Below are positions 1 through 7,933 of a stretch of 15,550 bases of DNA, piece by piece. This DNA is from an uncultured Bacilli bacterium (lineage in GTDB: Bacteria > Bacillota_I > Bacilli_A > RF39 > UBA660): positions 1-15,550 of the forward strand of contig CAKPCA010000023.1 in assembly GCA_934141145.1 (NCBI GenBank), in the 5' to 3' direction. A model generated the notes under the pieces. The model saw only the letters and a program-made list of their open reading frames with translations. It was not told the origin of the DNA and searched no databases. Each line of letters opens with the position of its first letter. Position 1 is the stretch's first letter. A program made the translations under genes and the position numbers.

Positions 1-149
1 AAGATAAATTATCATATATTTTTTCCTTATTCAAATCGTTATTTTGCCATTTTTAAACCTATTTTCTTACTATTTTAATTATTTGTTATATCTATTTTTT
101 TATTTTTAAATTAAATATTTTACTATAATTTATTTTTTTTAATATTAGT

Positions 150-2690
150 TTACTTTTTTGCTTCTATAACTAACTCATATAACTTATTCATTGCATCAAT
201 TGGTGTCATTTCTAGAGGATTTAATTTCTTTAATTCTTCTATTATTTCATTTTCTTCACTTGGTTCATCAAAAGATAATGCTATTTGCTCTACATTATCA
301 TGTTTAGATCTTTCATTTTTTTCGTATTTATTTAAGTATTCTTCTGCTCTTTTTATTAACTCATTTGGTAGTTTTGCAAGTTTAGCAACATGTATACCAT
401 AGCTTTTATCAATACTTCCATCTTTTATCTTATGTAAGAATGTAATATTACCATTTTCTTCTTTTGCAGATACATGTACATTTTTCAAATGTTTATGAGT
501 TTTTTCAAGGTCTGTCAATTCATGATAATGTGTTGAGAAGAAAGTCTTTGCTTTTACTTTATCGTGTATATATTCTATTATGGCAGCGGCTAAGCTCATT
601 CCATCATAAGTAGCAGTTCCTCTTCCAAGTTCATCAAATAATATTAAACTATTTTCTGTGGCATGAGTAATTGCATTATTTGCTTCCATCATTTCTACCA
701 TAAATGTAGATTCTCCAGACACTAAATCATCACTTGCACCTATTCTTGTAAATATTTTATCAAATACAGGAATATTAGCATATGATGCTGGTACAAATGA
801 ACCTATTTGAGCCATTATTGCTATCATTGCCATTTGTCTCATATATGTAGATTTACCTGCCATATTAGGTCCTGTTATAAGCATTACTGTTTCATCTTTT
901 GTAAATAATACATCATTAGATACAAATTCAGCATTTGTAAGAACCTTTTCTACAACAGGATGTCTTCCATCTTTTATATCTATTACTTTATCTGTATTTA
1001 AAATAGGTCTTACATAATTATTATCTTCTGCGACTACTGCTAAAGATGATAATACATCAATTTCGCTTAATATATGAGCTAAATCTTGAATTTCAGGTAT
1101 ATATTTTTTAACAGTATCTCTTATACTAACAAATAAGTCGTATTCAAGATTTATAATCTTTTCTTCTGCGCCTAATATAAGTGCTTCTTTTTCTTTTAAA
1201 AGAGGTGTAATAAATCTTTCACAATTAGCAAGAGTTTGTTTTCTTTCATATCCAAATTCTTCTTTTATATCTTTGCAAGCACCTTTACTAACTTCTATAT
1301 AATATCCAAATATTCTATTATATCCTACTTTTAATGTTTTAATGCCAGTCCTATTTCTTTCTTCTTTTTCCAGATTAGAAACAAAGTCTTTATTTCCTTT
1401 TCTAGAACTTTTTAATAAATCTAATTCTTCATTATATCCTTCTTTTATTAAGTAACCTTCTTTTAATGTAATAGGTGCATCTTCATATATAGATTTTTCA
1501 AGCAAATTATATAAATCTTGAAACTCATTTATTTCTCTATAATTAATTTGTTTTAATATATTATTAATATCTGGAAGTACCTTTAATGATGTTTTTAATT
1601 GAAGTAAATCTCTTGCGTTTGCAGAACCAAAAGCTATTCTTCCAACTAATCTTTCAAGATCGTATACATTTTCTAAATATGTTCTTAAATCTTCTTTTAA
1701 TATAAATTCTTTTATTAAAGTTTCTACTACATTATATCTTTCTTCTATTTTATTTTTATCTACAAGTGGATTTAGTATATAATTTTTAAGTTTTCTACTT
1801 CCCATAGCAGTTTTTGTTTTATCAAGTAACCAAAGAAGTGAATACTTTTTCTCTTTAGTTCTTAAGTTTTCAGTTAATTCTAAATTTCTCTTTGTATGAA
1901 TATCCATTTTTAAAAAAGAATCTTCTTTAGTTATGTTTACTTTTTGAATATGTGATAAGCTTCTTTTTTGAGTATTTTCTAAATATGATAATAAGTGTTT
2001 TACTGATACTATTATTCTTTCATCAGTAATATCACTGTATATATTTTCATAATTATTTATTAAATCTGAATTATTGTATATTGAAATTGTAATATTATAA
2101 GTTTTCTTTAAATTTTCTAGTACTAATTTATCAAAGTCTGTTTTTATTACTATCTCTTTTATATTTCTTGCGACTATTTCTTGAGTCAATGATTCATTAG
2201 TATGTTCTATTATTGCAGAATTAAACTCACCTGTTGTAATATCTGCATAACTTATAACATATGCATATTTTAAATCTATTATATCTCCTATATAGTTATT
2301 AGATCCTTCATCAATAAACTCACTATTCATTCTAGTCCCAGATGATATAATTTGTACTATATCTCTTTTTACTATTCCTTTAGCATTCTTAGGATCTTCA
2401 GTTTGTTCACATATTGCGACTTTATAACCTTTTTCTACTAATTTTTCTATATAAATATTTGCAGAATGAAATGGTATACCACACATTGGAACTCTTTCAC
2501 TTAAACCACAACTTTTACCAGTTAATGTTAATTCTAGTTCTTTAGATGCTGTAATAGCATCTTCAAAAAACATTTCATAAAAATCTCCTAATCTAAAAAA
2601 TAATATGTTATCTAAATTTGCATCTTTTATTTCTAGATATTGCTTCATCATTGGAGTTATCTTTTCTCTATCTACTTCTTCACGTTTCAT
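150..2690 (-). CDS. mutS: DNA mismatch repair protein MutS
   Basis: MutS recognises base mismatches and small loops in newly replicated DNA and recruits MutL in an ATP-dependent way. Seen in the 846-residue product: the N-terminal mismatch-binding motif GDFYEMF with the intercalating Phe at residue 37, the connector, lever and clamp regions, then the ATPase with Walker A GPNMAGKST (about 607-615), the SGESTFMVEM signature, and Walker B LILFDELGRGT (about 683-692, D686/E687), followed by STHYHEL. Length fits bacterial MutS1. The start is at 2690 because AGAAGGTGA lies just upstream of that ATG. An in-frame ATG 13 codons earlier (2729) lacks such a site and would precede the likely -10 element. 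mutL is not visible, but could lie beyond the left edge. Family assignment is certain; the start is well supported. Confidence 0.98.
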   Translation of the reverse strand: MKREEVDREKITPMMKQYLEIKDANLDNILFFRLGDFYEMFFEDAITASKELELTLTGKSCGLSERVPMCGIPFHSANIYIEKLVEKGYKVAICEQTEDPKNAKGIVKRDIVQIISSGTRMNSEFIDEGSNNYIGDIIDLKYAYVISYADITTGEFNSAIIEHTNESLTQEIVARNIKEIVIKTDFDKLVLENLKKTYNITISIYNNSDLINNYENIYSDITDERIIVSVKHLLSYLENTQKRSLSHIQKVNITKEDSFLKMDIHTKRNLELTENLRTKEKKYSLLWLLDKTKTAMGSRKLKNYILNPLVDKNKIEERYNVVETLIKEFILKEDLRTYLENVYDLERLVGRIAFGSANARDLLQLKTSLKVLPDINNILKQINYREINEFQDLYNLLEKSIYEDAPITLKEGYLIKEGYNEELDLLKSSRKGNKDFVSNLEKEERNRTGIKTLKVGYNRIFGYYIEVSKGACKDIKEEFGYERKQTLANCERFITPLLKEKEALILGAEEKIINLEYDLFVSIRDTVKKYIPEIQDLAHILSEIDVLSSLAVVAEDNNYVRPILNTDKVIDIKDGRHPVVEKVLTNAEFVSNDVLFTKDETVMLITGPNMAGKSTYMRQMAMIAIMAQIGSFVPASYANIPVFDKIFTRIGASDDLVSGESTFMVEMMEANNAITHATENSLILFDELGRGTATYDGMSLAAAIIEYIHDKVKAKTFFSTHYHELTDLEKTHKHLKNVHVSAKEENGNITFLHKIKDGSIDKSYGIHVAKLAKLPNELIKRAEEYLNKYEKNERSKHDNVEQIALSFDEPSEENEIIEELKKLNPLEMTPIDAMNKLYELVIEAKK

Positions 2691-2709
2691 AATTACTTCA
2701 CCTTCTTTA

Positions 2710-2718
2710 ATTATAACA
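2710..2718 (-). promoter_or_regulatory. Extended -10 promoter for mutS
   Basis: On the minus strand the sequence TGTTATAAT matches the extended -10 consensus (TGnTATAAT) 19 nt upstream of the mutS ATG. No good -35 box lies 16-18 bp further up, which is tolerated by extended -10 promoters. The predicted transcript would start just before AAGGTGA, giving a leader of about 14 nt. It follows a terminator hairpin of the upstream gene, so mutS needs its own promoter. Tentative because the region is AT-rich. Confidence 0.45.
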
Positions 2719-2733
2719 TTTTTTACCAAAATA

Positions 2734-2753
2734 AAAAAGTCAAAAGACTTTTT
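2734..2753 (-). terminator. Intrinsic terminator after the 73-residue gene
   Basis: An 8-bp stem (AAAAAGTC / GACTTTTT) closes a 4-nt loop and is followed on the minus strand by TATTTT. It overlaps the stop codon of the upstream small gene and sits before mutS. The stem has only three G-C/C-G pairs, so termination may be partial; the plus-strand reading also ends in a T-run that is too short to be convincing. Confidence 0.55.
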
Positions 2754-2973
2754 AAAAATTAATATAATATTCTGAATTCAAAGATAAAGTTTTACTTTTA
2801 TTCTTTTCTTTATTTTTTTCTTCTAATATTTCTTTTAATGTTTTTTCCGCCTCTACAACATCTTTAGTATTTAATATTCTAACTAATTCTTCTTCAGTTA
2901 AATCAAATAGATTTTCTATATTTTTAATAGTTGGATATTTACTAAAAATTTTATTTAATAATTGTCTTTTCAT
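2752..2973 (-). CDS. Small helical protein of unknown function
   Basis: Not recognised. The 73-residue product is charged and appears largely helical: two predicted helices around residues 1-23 and 27-37, then a Lys/Glu-rich stretch (KTLKEILEEKNKEKNKSK) that could be a coiled coil or disordered tail. There is no signal peptide or membrane segment, so it is probably cytoplasmic. The pattern IENLFDLTEEELVRIL loosely recalls helix-hairpin-helix modules of DNA-repair proteins, but this is too weak to call. The gene looks real: it has the ribosome binding site AAAGAGGCGA, a TTGACT/TATAAT promoter with 17-bp spacing, and a hairpin at its stop codon. It lies 61 bp upstream of mutS on the same strand. 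Confidence 0.7.
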   Translation of the reverse strand: MKRQLLNKIFSKYPTIKNIENLFDLTEEELVRILNTKDVVEAEKTLKEILEEKNKEKNKSKTLSLNSEYYINF

Positions 2974-2999
2974 ATATATCGCCTCTTTTTCAATTTATT

Positions 3000-3028
3000 A
3001 TTATATATATAAACATATAAAAAGTCAA
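3000..3028 (-). promoter_or_regulatory. Sigma-A promoter of the 73-residue gene
   Basis: Minus-strand TTGACT (3023-3028), 17-bp spacer, perfect TATAAT (3000-3005), then a leader of about 20 nt containing AAAGAGG before the ATG at 2973. Eleven of twelve bases match the housekeeping consensus with optimal spacing. Confidence 0.8.
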
Positions 3029-3030
3029 TC

Positions 3031-3063
3031 AAAAAACTATTAGTAAACCTATTACTAATAGTT
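3031..3063 (-). terminator. Strong terminator after the lipoprotein gene
   Basis: A perfect 11-bp inverted repeat (AACTATTAGTA at 3035-3045 and TACTAATAGTT at 3053-3063) with a 7-nt loop is followed on the minus strand by a run of T (3036-3031). It lies 7 bases past the lipoprotein stop codon and ends the prepilin-lipoprotein transcript. Confidence 0.8.
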
Positions 3064-3069
3064 AAAATA

Positions 3070-3534
3070 TTATTTTAAGTATTCTATTATTTTATTAAAT
3101 ACTTCTTCATTATTATCTGACACTATATACACATAATAACCATTATATTCTTCTTTTAATGCATTTTCATATAGTTTTTTATCTTCCTCTAAAGCTTCTT
3201 CTGTTTTTCTTTCTATATATAAATCTAATGCTTGTTTTACTATTTTTTTATTTTCTTCTTTTGGTTTTATTATCATATATAGTTTTTTTGTATTTCCATA
3301 CATTGATATCCCAACCGCATGACTTTCTACAAAATTTCTGTTTATTCCTAGTTGTGTTTCAAGTGTATTATCATTTAATATATCTAATCCTTCAAATATA
3401 CTTGTTTCTTCTATTTTATTATTTAATTCTTTATTTGTTTTTACTTCTTTATTTTCTATATTACTATTTTTACATCCTGTTGATATTCCTAATAATAGTA
3501 ATACCATTATTAAACTCAATACTATTTTTTTCAT
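3070..3534 (-). CDS. Putative lipoprotein, DUF4358-like
   Basis: A 154-residue secreted lipoprotein. Residues 1-20 form a classical signal (MKKI, then a Leu/Ile/Val-rich core) ending in the lipobox-like ISTGC, so Cys21 would be lipidated and the protein anchored outside the membrane. A short Asn/Lys/Glu-rich linker (22-45) leads to a compact alpha/beta domain. Its layout, including a YMIIKPK strand, a long helix KKIVKQALDLYIERK and a terminal YYVYIVS strand plus helix, resembles DUF4358 proteins of gut Bacillota; this is recognition from memory, and the function of that family is unknown. The ribosome binding site AAGGAGA overlaps the stop codon of the giant prepilin gene, with 11 bp between the two coding regions, so the two are co-transcribed and probably translationally coupled. 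A role at the surface alongside the prepilin is inference. Confidence 0.85.
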   Translation of the reverse strand: MKKIVLSLIMVLLLLGISTGCKNSNIENKEVKTNKELNNKIEETSIFEGLDILNDNTLETQLGINRNFVESHAVGISMYGNTKKLYMIIKPKEENKKIVKQALDLYIERKTEEALEEDKKLYENALKEEYNGYYVYIVSDNNEEVFNKIIEYLK

Positions 3535-3545
3535 TTTTTATCTCC

Positions 3546-6377
3546 TTAATTAAATCCTTTATAACAACTTTTAGTAACATATGTACTATAATTTCCTGAT
3601 GAATCTTTTCCACCATATCTAAAGTAATAACATTTTCCTTTTGTTGGTACTGATACCGGATCGTTTGTTGTCCATGTACTTACTATACTTCTAGTATTTC
3701 CACTTACGATTCCTTTTTTATCAGTTCCTATATTTTCATATTCTTTTGCAGCTAAACTTGTTGTTGAATCAAACATTGATGTTATTGATGGTGCTCCACT
3801 TTCATCTGTACAACTAAAACTTGCTCTTATTCCATTTGATACTGGAACTACATAATCTAATGTACATTCTGGCGCTGTTGTATCTGTTGTTCCCACTATC
3901 TTTTTCATTGTATAATTTTCATCTACATCTGCTGTCCCCTTATCATAGGTATATGCTTTTACTACTCTTATCTTTCCATCACTTCCATAATCAAAGAAAT
4001 ATCCTGAACCATTTACATCACCAGTATACTTACTTTCTATTATTGGTTTATTACTACTATCTAATAATCCATCATAATATGTTAAATCATTTATATAATT
4101 AGATGAATATTTTGTTCCTTGGTATGTTGCTGCAACTACCTTGTCTGAATAATATGCTGTGTTTGCCAATACAATTTGACCTGTTATTGTTCCACTTTCT
4201 GCTACTGCATTAAATGGCTTTGATTCATAATAATTTTCTCCAAAACTGAACGCTTTTCCACTCTTTGATGTTACATTTACATTCAAGATTATACTTGTCA
4301 TTGTCACACCATGATAGTATCCTGCTCCTCCTGAATATTTTTCTCCTGTTACATTTCCTTCTACTACTGCTTCTGTTATTGTACCTTGATTATTATATCC
4401 TACTATTCCTCCTACATAATTATTTCCTACTACATTTATTCCTTTTATATTTATTCCTTTTGTTACTGAAGGATAATAACTATATCCAGACAATCCTCCA
4501 ACGTCATTTCCACCTTCTACAGTTACATTTGTTTCATTTACTCCTTCTACTATTCCACTTACATTATATCCTACTATTCCTCCTATATATGAGTCTATAT
4601 CTTTAAATTCTGATGTTATTTTTGAATTTGTTACTTCTACATCTTTTATTGTTCCTTTATTTAAATATCCTACTACTATTCCTGAATAATTTGTTAGGTT
4701 TGTCATACTTGCTTTATTTATTTTTAGATTCTTTACTGCTGCATCTGCTGAATCCATATATCCTATTATTCCTTGATAACTTCCACCTTTTGTTTCTATT
4801 CCACTTATTGTATGATTATCTCCATCTAATGTTCCACTAAATTTATTTTGATAACTTCCTAGCATGTAGAATCTCTTTCCTGTAAAGTCTATATCCTTTG
4901 TTATTTTGAAATATGCTCCTACTTGATCTGCTTTTATTGTTGCCATCTTCCAGTCTTCATAACTTCCTATTAAGTATGGATCACTTTCTGTTCCGCTTCC
5001 TTTTAATTTGAATTCTATTGGATCTTTTTCTGTACTTTTTATTACTAGTTTTCCATTCTTATCATAATCAAAATAATATCCTGAATCATCATCGTCTCCA
5101 CCTATATATGTATCTATTGCACTTTCATACCCATTTATATTTCCTAGTGCATTACTATCATATTTTGTCCCTTGGTATGTTGTCGCAACTACCTTATCCG
5201 AATAATATGCTGTGTTTGCCAATACGCTTTGGCCTGTTATTGTTCCACTTTCTGCTACAGCATTAAATGGCTTTGATTCAAAATAATTTTCTCCAAAACT
5301 GAACGCTTTTCCACTCTTTGATGTTACATTTACATTCAAGATTATACTTGTCATTGTCACACCATGATAGTATCCTGCTCCTCCTGAATATTTTTCTCCT
5401 GTTACATTTCCTTCTACTACTGCTTCTGTTATTGTACCTTGATTATTATATCCTACTATTCCTCCTACATAATTATTTCCTACTACATTTATTCCTTTTA
5501 TATTTATTCCCTTTATTACTGAAGGATAATAACTATATCCAAATAATCCCACATAATCCATTGTCGGTCTATTTATTGTTAAGTTACTTATTGTTTTTGC
5601 GTTTCCTTCAAATGTTCCTGCAAAAACTTTTGCACTTGTTCCTATTGGCATAAATCTTTCATTTATTTTTAAGTCTTCTTCTGTAAAATAGTCTTTATTT
5701 TCTTCTATATATTTTTTTGTATTATTATCTATTTTACTCATATCTAAATTATTTCTTAATTTTACTATTTTTCCTGAATAATTTGTCCCACTACTTACAT
5801 TTTTACTTAGTGCATATAAATCACATACTGAATCTACATAATAATATGTTTTACCATCTTTTGTTTCTTCTTCTAGTTCACATGCTTTTTTGTCTTCTAC
5901 TATTTCTTCTTTTTCTTCTTCTATAGCACATCCTAATTCTGTTGCTTTTCCTACTGTTACATTTTTTGTATTTCCATCTTTTTTTGCACACCATTTTTTA
6001 TTTTTACTTACTAAATTTTGTACTACTACTTTTTTATCTTTTGTTAGTGTTATTGTTCCTGAACTTGGCTTATCTCCTTTAAACTTTAGTTCTCCTACTT
6101 CTTCTATATTTGTCTGATATGTTTCTTTTTTGTCATTTATTCCATATATATATACTATTCCTTCTTCTGGTATTTTCTTATTTTCTTCTCCTGTTATTTC
6201 ATTTGTTTCATACTGCATTTGTGCCTGATGTACCATCAAGTTTACACTATCTTCATATGCTTTTCTTTCACTTTTTTCTATTACATCTATTATCTTTGAT
6301 ACTGATATTACCATTATTATTGCAAGTAATACTATTACTGCAAGTAACTCTATTAATGTAAATCCTTTTTTCTTCAT
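3546..6377 (-). CDS. Giant prepilin-like surface protein with GLUG-like repeats
   Basis: A 943-residue protein with a type IV prepilin leader: KKKG/FTLIELLAVIV at the N-terminus, with expected cleavage after Gly5, Glu at position +5 and a hydrophobic helix to about residue 35. Then follow a pilin-head segment with KKWCAKK and a second Cys (about 100-150), an acidic linker, and two large beta-rich sections. These contain repeated patterns such as GTFEGNAKTISNL, VGLFGY and VGGIVGY, typical of GLUG-type beta-helix repeats. The two sections share a near-identical part offset by 351 residues. The C-terminus (from about 830) looks like an Ig-like domain with paired Cys. Start at 6377 because AGGAG lies 8 nt upstream; an ATG six codons earlier would overlap that site. 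Typical pilins are 120-200 residues, so this is probably an adhesin-like minor pilin or pseudopilin. Ligand unknown. Confidence 0.9.
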   Translation of the reverse strand: MKKKGFTLIELLAVIVLLAIIMVISVSKIIDVIEKSERKAYEDSVNLMVHQAQMQYETNEITGEENKKIPEEGIVYIYGINDKKETYQTNIEEVGELKFKGDKPSSGTITLTKDKKVVVQNLVSKNKKWCAKKDGNTKNVTVGKATELGCAIEEEKEEIVEDKKACELEEETKDGKTYYYVDSVCDLYALSKNVSSGTNYSGKIVKLRNNLDMSKIDNNTKKYIEENKDYFTEEDLKINERFMPIGTSAKVFAGTFEGNAKTISNLTINRPTMDYVGLFGYSYYPSVIKGINIKGINVVGNNYVGGIVGYNNQGTITEAVVEGNVTGEKYSGGAGYYHGVTMTSIILNVNVTSKSGKAFSFGENYFESKPFNAVAESGTITGQSVLANTAYYSDKVVATTYQGTKYDSNALGNINGYESAIDTYIGGDDDDSGYYFDYDKNGKLVIKSTEKDPIEFKLKGSGTESDPYLIGSYEDWKMATIKADQVGAYFKITKDIDFTGKRFYMLGSYQNKFSGTLDGDNHTISGIETKGGSYQGIIGYMDSADAAVKNLKINKASMTNLTNYSGIVVGYLNKGTIKDVEVTNSKITSEFKDIDSYIGGIVGYNVSGIVEGVNETNVTVEGGNDVGGLSGYSYYPSVTKGINIKGINVVGNNYVGGIVGYNNQGTITEAVVEGNVTGEKYSGGAGYYHGVTMTSIILNVNVTSKSGKAFSFGENYYESKPFNAVAESGTITGQIVLANTAYYSDKVVAATYQGTKYSSNYINDLTYYDGLLDSSNKPIIESKYTGDVNGSGYFFDYGSDGKIRVVKAYTYDKGTADVDENYTMKKIVGTTDTTAPECTLDYVVPVSNGIRASFSCTDESGAPSITSMFDSTTSLAAKEYENIGTDKKGIVSGNTRSIVSTWTTNDPVSVPTKGKCYYFRYGGKDSSGNYSTYVTKSCYKGFN
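4108..4496. repeat. Intragenic direct repeat, copy nearer the 3' end of the gene
   Basis: This copy matches 5161-5549 at a constant offset of 1,053 bp (351 codons), with about 14 mismatches in 389 bp by hand count. Positions 4229-4457 are identical to 5282-5510 over 229 bp. It encodes the GYSYYPS...TYQGTKY section of the giant prepilin-like protein. Confidence 0.95.
5161..5549. repeat. Intragenic direct repeat, copy nearer the 5' end of the gene
   Basis: Partner of 4108-4496. The mismatches cluster at both ends, leaving a 229-bp perfect core (5282-5510). Weaker similarity continues past the copy, with SGYYFDY here and SGYFFDY in the other, suggesting an older and larger duplicated unit with a recently homogenised core. 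Confidence 0.95.
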
Positions 6378-6402
6378 TTCTTCTACTCCTATCATATAAA
6401 AA

Positions 6403-6431
6403 ATTATACTATATTTTATTTATATTTTCAA
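6403..6431 (-). promoter_or_regulatory. Sigma-A promoter of the giant prepilin gene
   Basis: Minus-strand TTGAAA (6426-6431), 17-bp spacer, perfect TATAAT (6403-6408). The leader includes ATATGATAGGAG, a 12-mer also found before the prepilin gene at 14513. The -35 box lies 4 bp beyond the stop codon of the upstream amidotransferase-like gene, with no terminator between, so readthrough from that gene is also possible. Confidence 0.75.
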
Positions 6432-6435
6432 TGAC

Positions 6436-7002
6436 TCAAAGAGAATTAACAAAAGCATTTACTATTTTTCTACTATTGATATCATCTAGCAAATCTTCTA
6501 TGTGAAATTGAACACCAACAAAAAATCTTTTGTTTTTATCTTCTATAGCTTCTATAACTTCATTACATGTTGCACTTATATATTTTTCATCTACTAATAC
6601 TTTATACAAATGTCTACTATTAACTAATATTTTATCTTTTTTTAATATACTATAAAGTTTAGTATTTCTTCTTATATTTATTTCATGAGAATATTTCATT
6701 TTATTCAAATGATTATCATTTTCATTTCTTACTATTATTCCTTTAAGTGCTTTTCCCATTTCTTGCATTCCTAAACATATTCCTAAAGTAGGTTTATCTA
6801 TTTTATGCAAGTATTTAATTAAATCTAATGTGTTATCTTCTTCTACTATTCCTCCTGGAAGTATTACACCATCTACATTATTTACACTTGTTATATCGGG
6901 TAATATCGGTATAACTCTAACTTCACATAATAGCTTTATAAAATTTAAAGGAAAAGAATATTTATTACCATCTTTTCTTAATAAAATACCAATTGTTTTC
7001 AT
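6436..7002 (-). CDS. Class I glutamine amidotransferase-like protein (peptidase C26 type)
   Basis: A 188-residue cytoplasmic protein of the class I glutamine amidotransferase fold, close to the gamma-glutamyl-GABA hydrolase (PuuD-like, peptidase C26) group. Seen: the oxyanion strand DGVILPGG (about 44-51), the nucleophile elbow LGICLGMQ with Cys76, VNSRHLY (127-133) in the place of the family VNS-H motif, and GVQFHIED with the catalytic His167 and Glu169. The full triad is present, so an active hydrolase is likely; the substrate cannot be told. The protein is shorter than typical PuuD (about 250). The start at 7002 is chosen because GAGGT lies upstream; ATGs four and seven codons earlier are less well placed. 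A TATAAT at 7013-7018 lies 10 nt from the ATG. It is divergent from the ylbJ-like gene with 43 bp between start codons. Confidence 0.85.
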   Translation of the reverse strand: MKTIGILLRKDGNKYSFPLNFIKLLCEVRVIPILPDITSVNNVDGVILPGGIVEEDNTLDLIKYLHKIDKPTLGICLGMQEMGKALKGIIVRNENDNHLNKMKYSHEINIRRNTKLYSILKKDKILVNSRHLYKVLVDEKYISATCNEVIEAIEDKNKRFFVGVQFHIEDLLDDINSRKIVNAFVNSL

Positions 7003-7045
7003 AACATACCTCATTATAAGCATATATATAATAAGAGGATTAATG

Positions 7046-7933
7046 ATGAAAAAATTTATTTTTACAAGTATTTTTTTAATTTTAGAAATTTATTTACTAT
7101 TTAATTCTAAAGAAATAATTTATTCTTTTAATAAAACTTTAAATATATGCATGTATACATTAATGCCAACTATGTTTGCGTCTATATTATTTTCTCAAAT
7201 ATTAATTAAATTAGATTTTGAAAAATATATACCTAATTTTATTATTAATATCTTTAAAAAAATATTTAATATTAATAAGAAAGAAGTAATTATATTTATT
7301 TTATCTATAATTAGTGGATACCCTAATAATGCTAAAATGCTAAATAATAACCAAAATTTAAATGTAATAGTAAACTATACTAGTTTTGTAAATCCAATTT
7401 TTTTAATTTGTACAGTTGGAATAATATACCTAAAAGATATAAAGTTAACACTCATAATTTATATATCACATATTTTATCTAATATAATACTTGGTATTTT
7501 ATTAAAAAATAAAAATAAAGTTTCTATAGAAAAAGATAATACTTCAAATAATAGTTCAATATTTGAAATATATTTTTCATCACTTAAAAGTACAACTAGT
7601 TCACTAGTTATGATATTTTCTAATATATTATTTTTTTCTATATTATTATCTTTAATAACAAATATATTACCCTTTAAGGGTATTATAAATAGTCTCATAT
7701 TAGGTATTTTTGAATTTTCAAATGGAATTTATTTAATTAGTTTATCTAATATTTCTATTTTTTTAAAAGGTTTGTTTATATTAATTGTAATAACATTTGG
7801 TAGTTTTAGTATTCATATGCAAATGATTAGTGTAAATGAAAAAATAAAATACACAAAATTCTTATTATTTAGAATATTATGTGTATTTATTTCAATAATA
7901 ATATATTTATTCTCCTATAATCTTTTCTATTAA
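7046..7933 (+). CDS. ylbJ: YlbJ-like sporulation integral membrane protein
   Basis: A 295-residue polytopic membrane protein with about eight hydrophobic segments. The signature ISGYPNNAKML (about 89-99) followed by NPIFLICTVG (about 116-125) matches YlbJ, a sporulation membrane protein with the nucleoside-recognition (GATE-type) fold. In B. subtilis ylbJ is controlled by sigma-E and needed for heat-resistant spores; the transported or sensed molecule is not known to me. The protein is shorter than the B. subtilis one (about 400). AAGAGG lies 7 nt before the ATG at 7046; the adjacent ATG at 7043 would have only 4 nt spacing, so the product may start with one or two Met. A TATAAT at 7027-7032 is the only promoter-like element. 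Its 3' end overlaps the convergent small spore gene by 27 bp. Confidence 0.75.
   Translation: MKKFIFTSIFLILEIYLLFNSKEIIYSFNKTLNICMYTLMPTMFASILFSQILIKLDFEKYIPNFIINIFKKIFNINKKEVIIFILSIISGYPNNAKMLNNNQNLNVIVNYTSFVNPIFLICTVGIIYLKDIKLTLIIYISHILSNIILGILLKNKNKVSIEKDNTSNNSSIFEIYFSSLKSTTSSLVMIFSNILFFSILLSLITNILPFKGIINSLILGIFEFSNGIYLISLSNISIFLKGLFILIVITFGSFSIHMQMISVNEKIKYTKFLLFRILCVFISIIIYLFSYNLFY

Noticed and set aside
1..149. Terminator or RNA gene downstream of mutS
   Set aside because: Only T-rich tracts without a stable GC-containing stem were seen.
2691..2729. Longer mutS N-terminus starting at 2729
   Set aside because: That ATG lacks a ribosome binding site, whereas AGAAGGTGA stands at the right distance from the ATG at 2690, and the motif spacing then matches known MutS numbering.
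4108..5549. Mobile element or CRISPR as the source of the direct repeats
   Set aside because: The repeats are in-frame coding sequence of one surface protein, with no terminal inverted repeats, transposase or regularly spaced short units.
3159..6361. Several open frames on the plus strand, rich in Leu, His, Phe and Tyr, opposite the giant prepilin-like and lipoprotein genes
   Set aside because: They mirror AT-rich, stop-poor coding sequence on the other strand, have no ribosome binding sites and show low-complexity composition.
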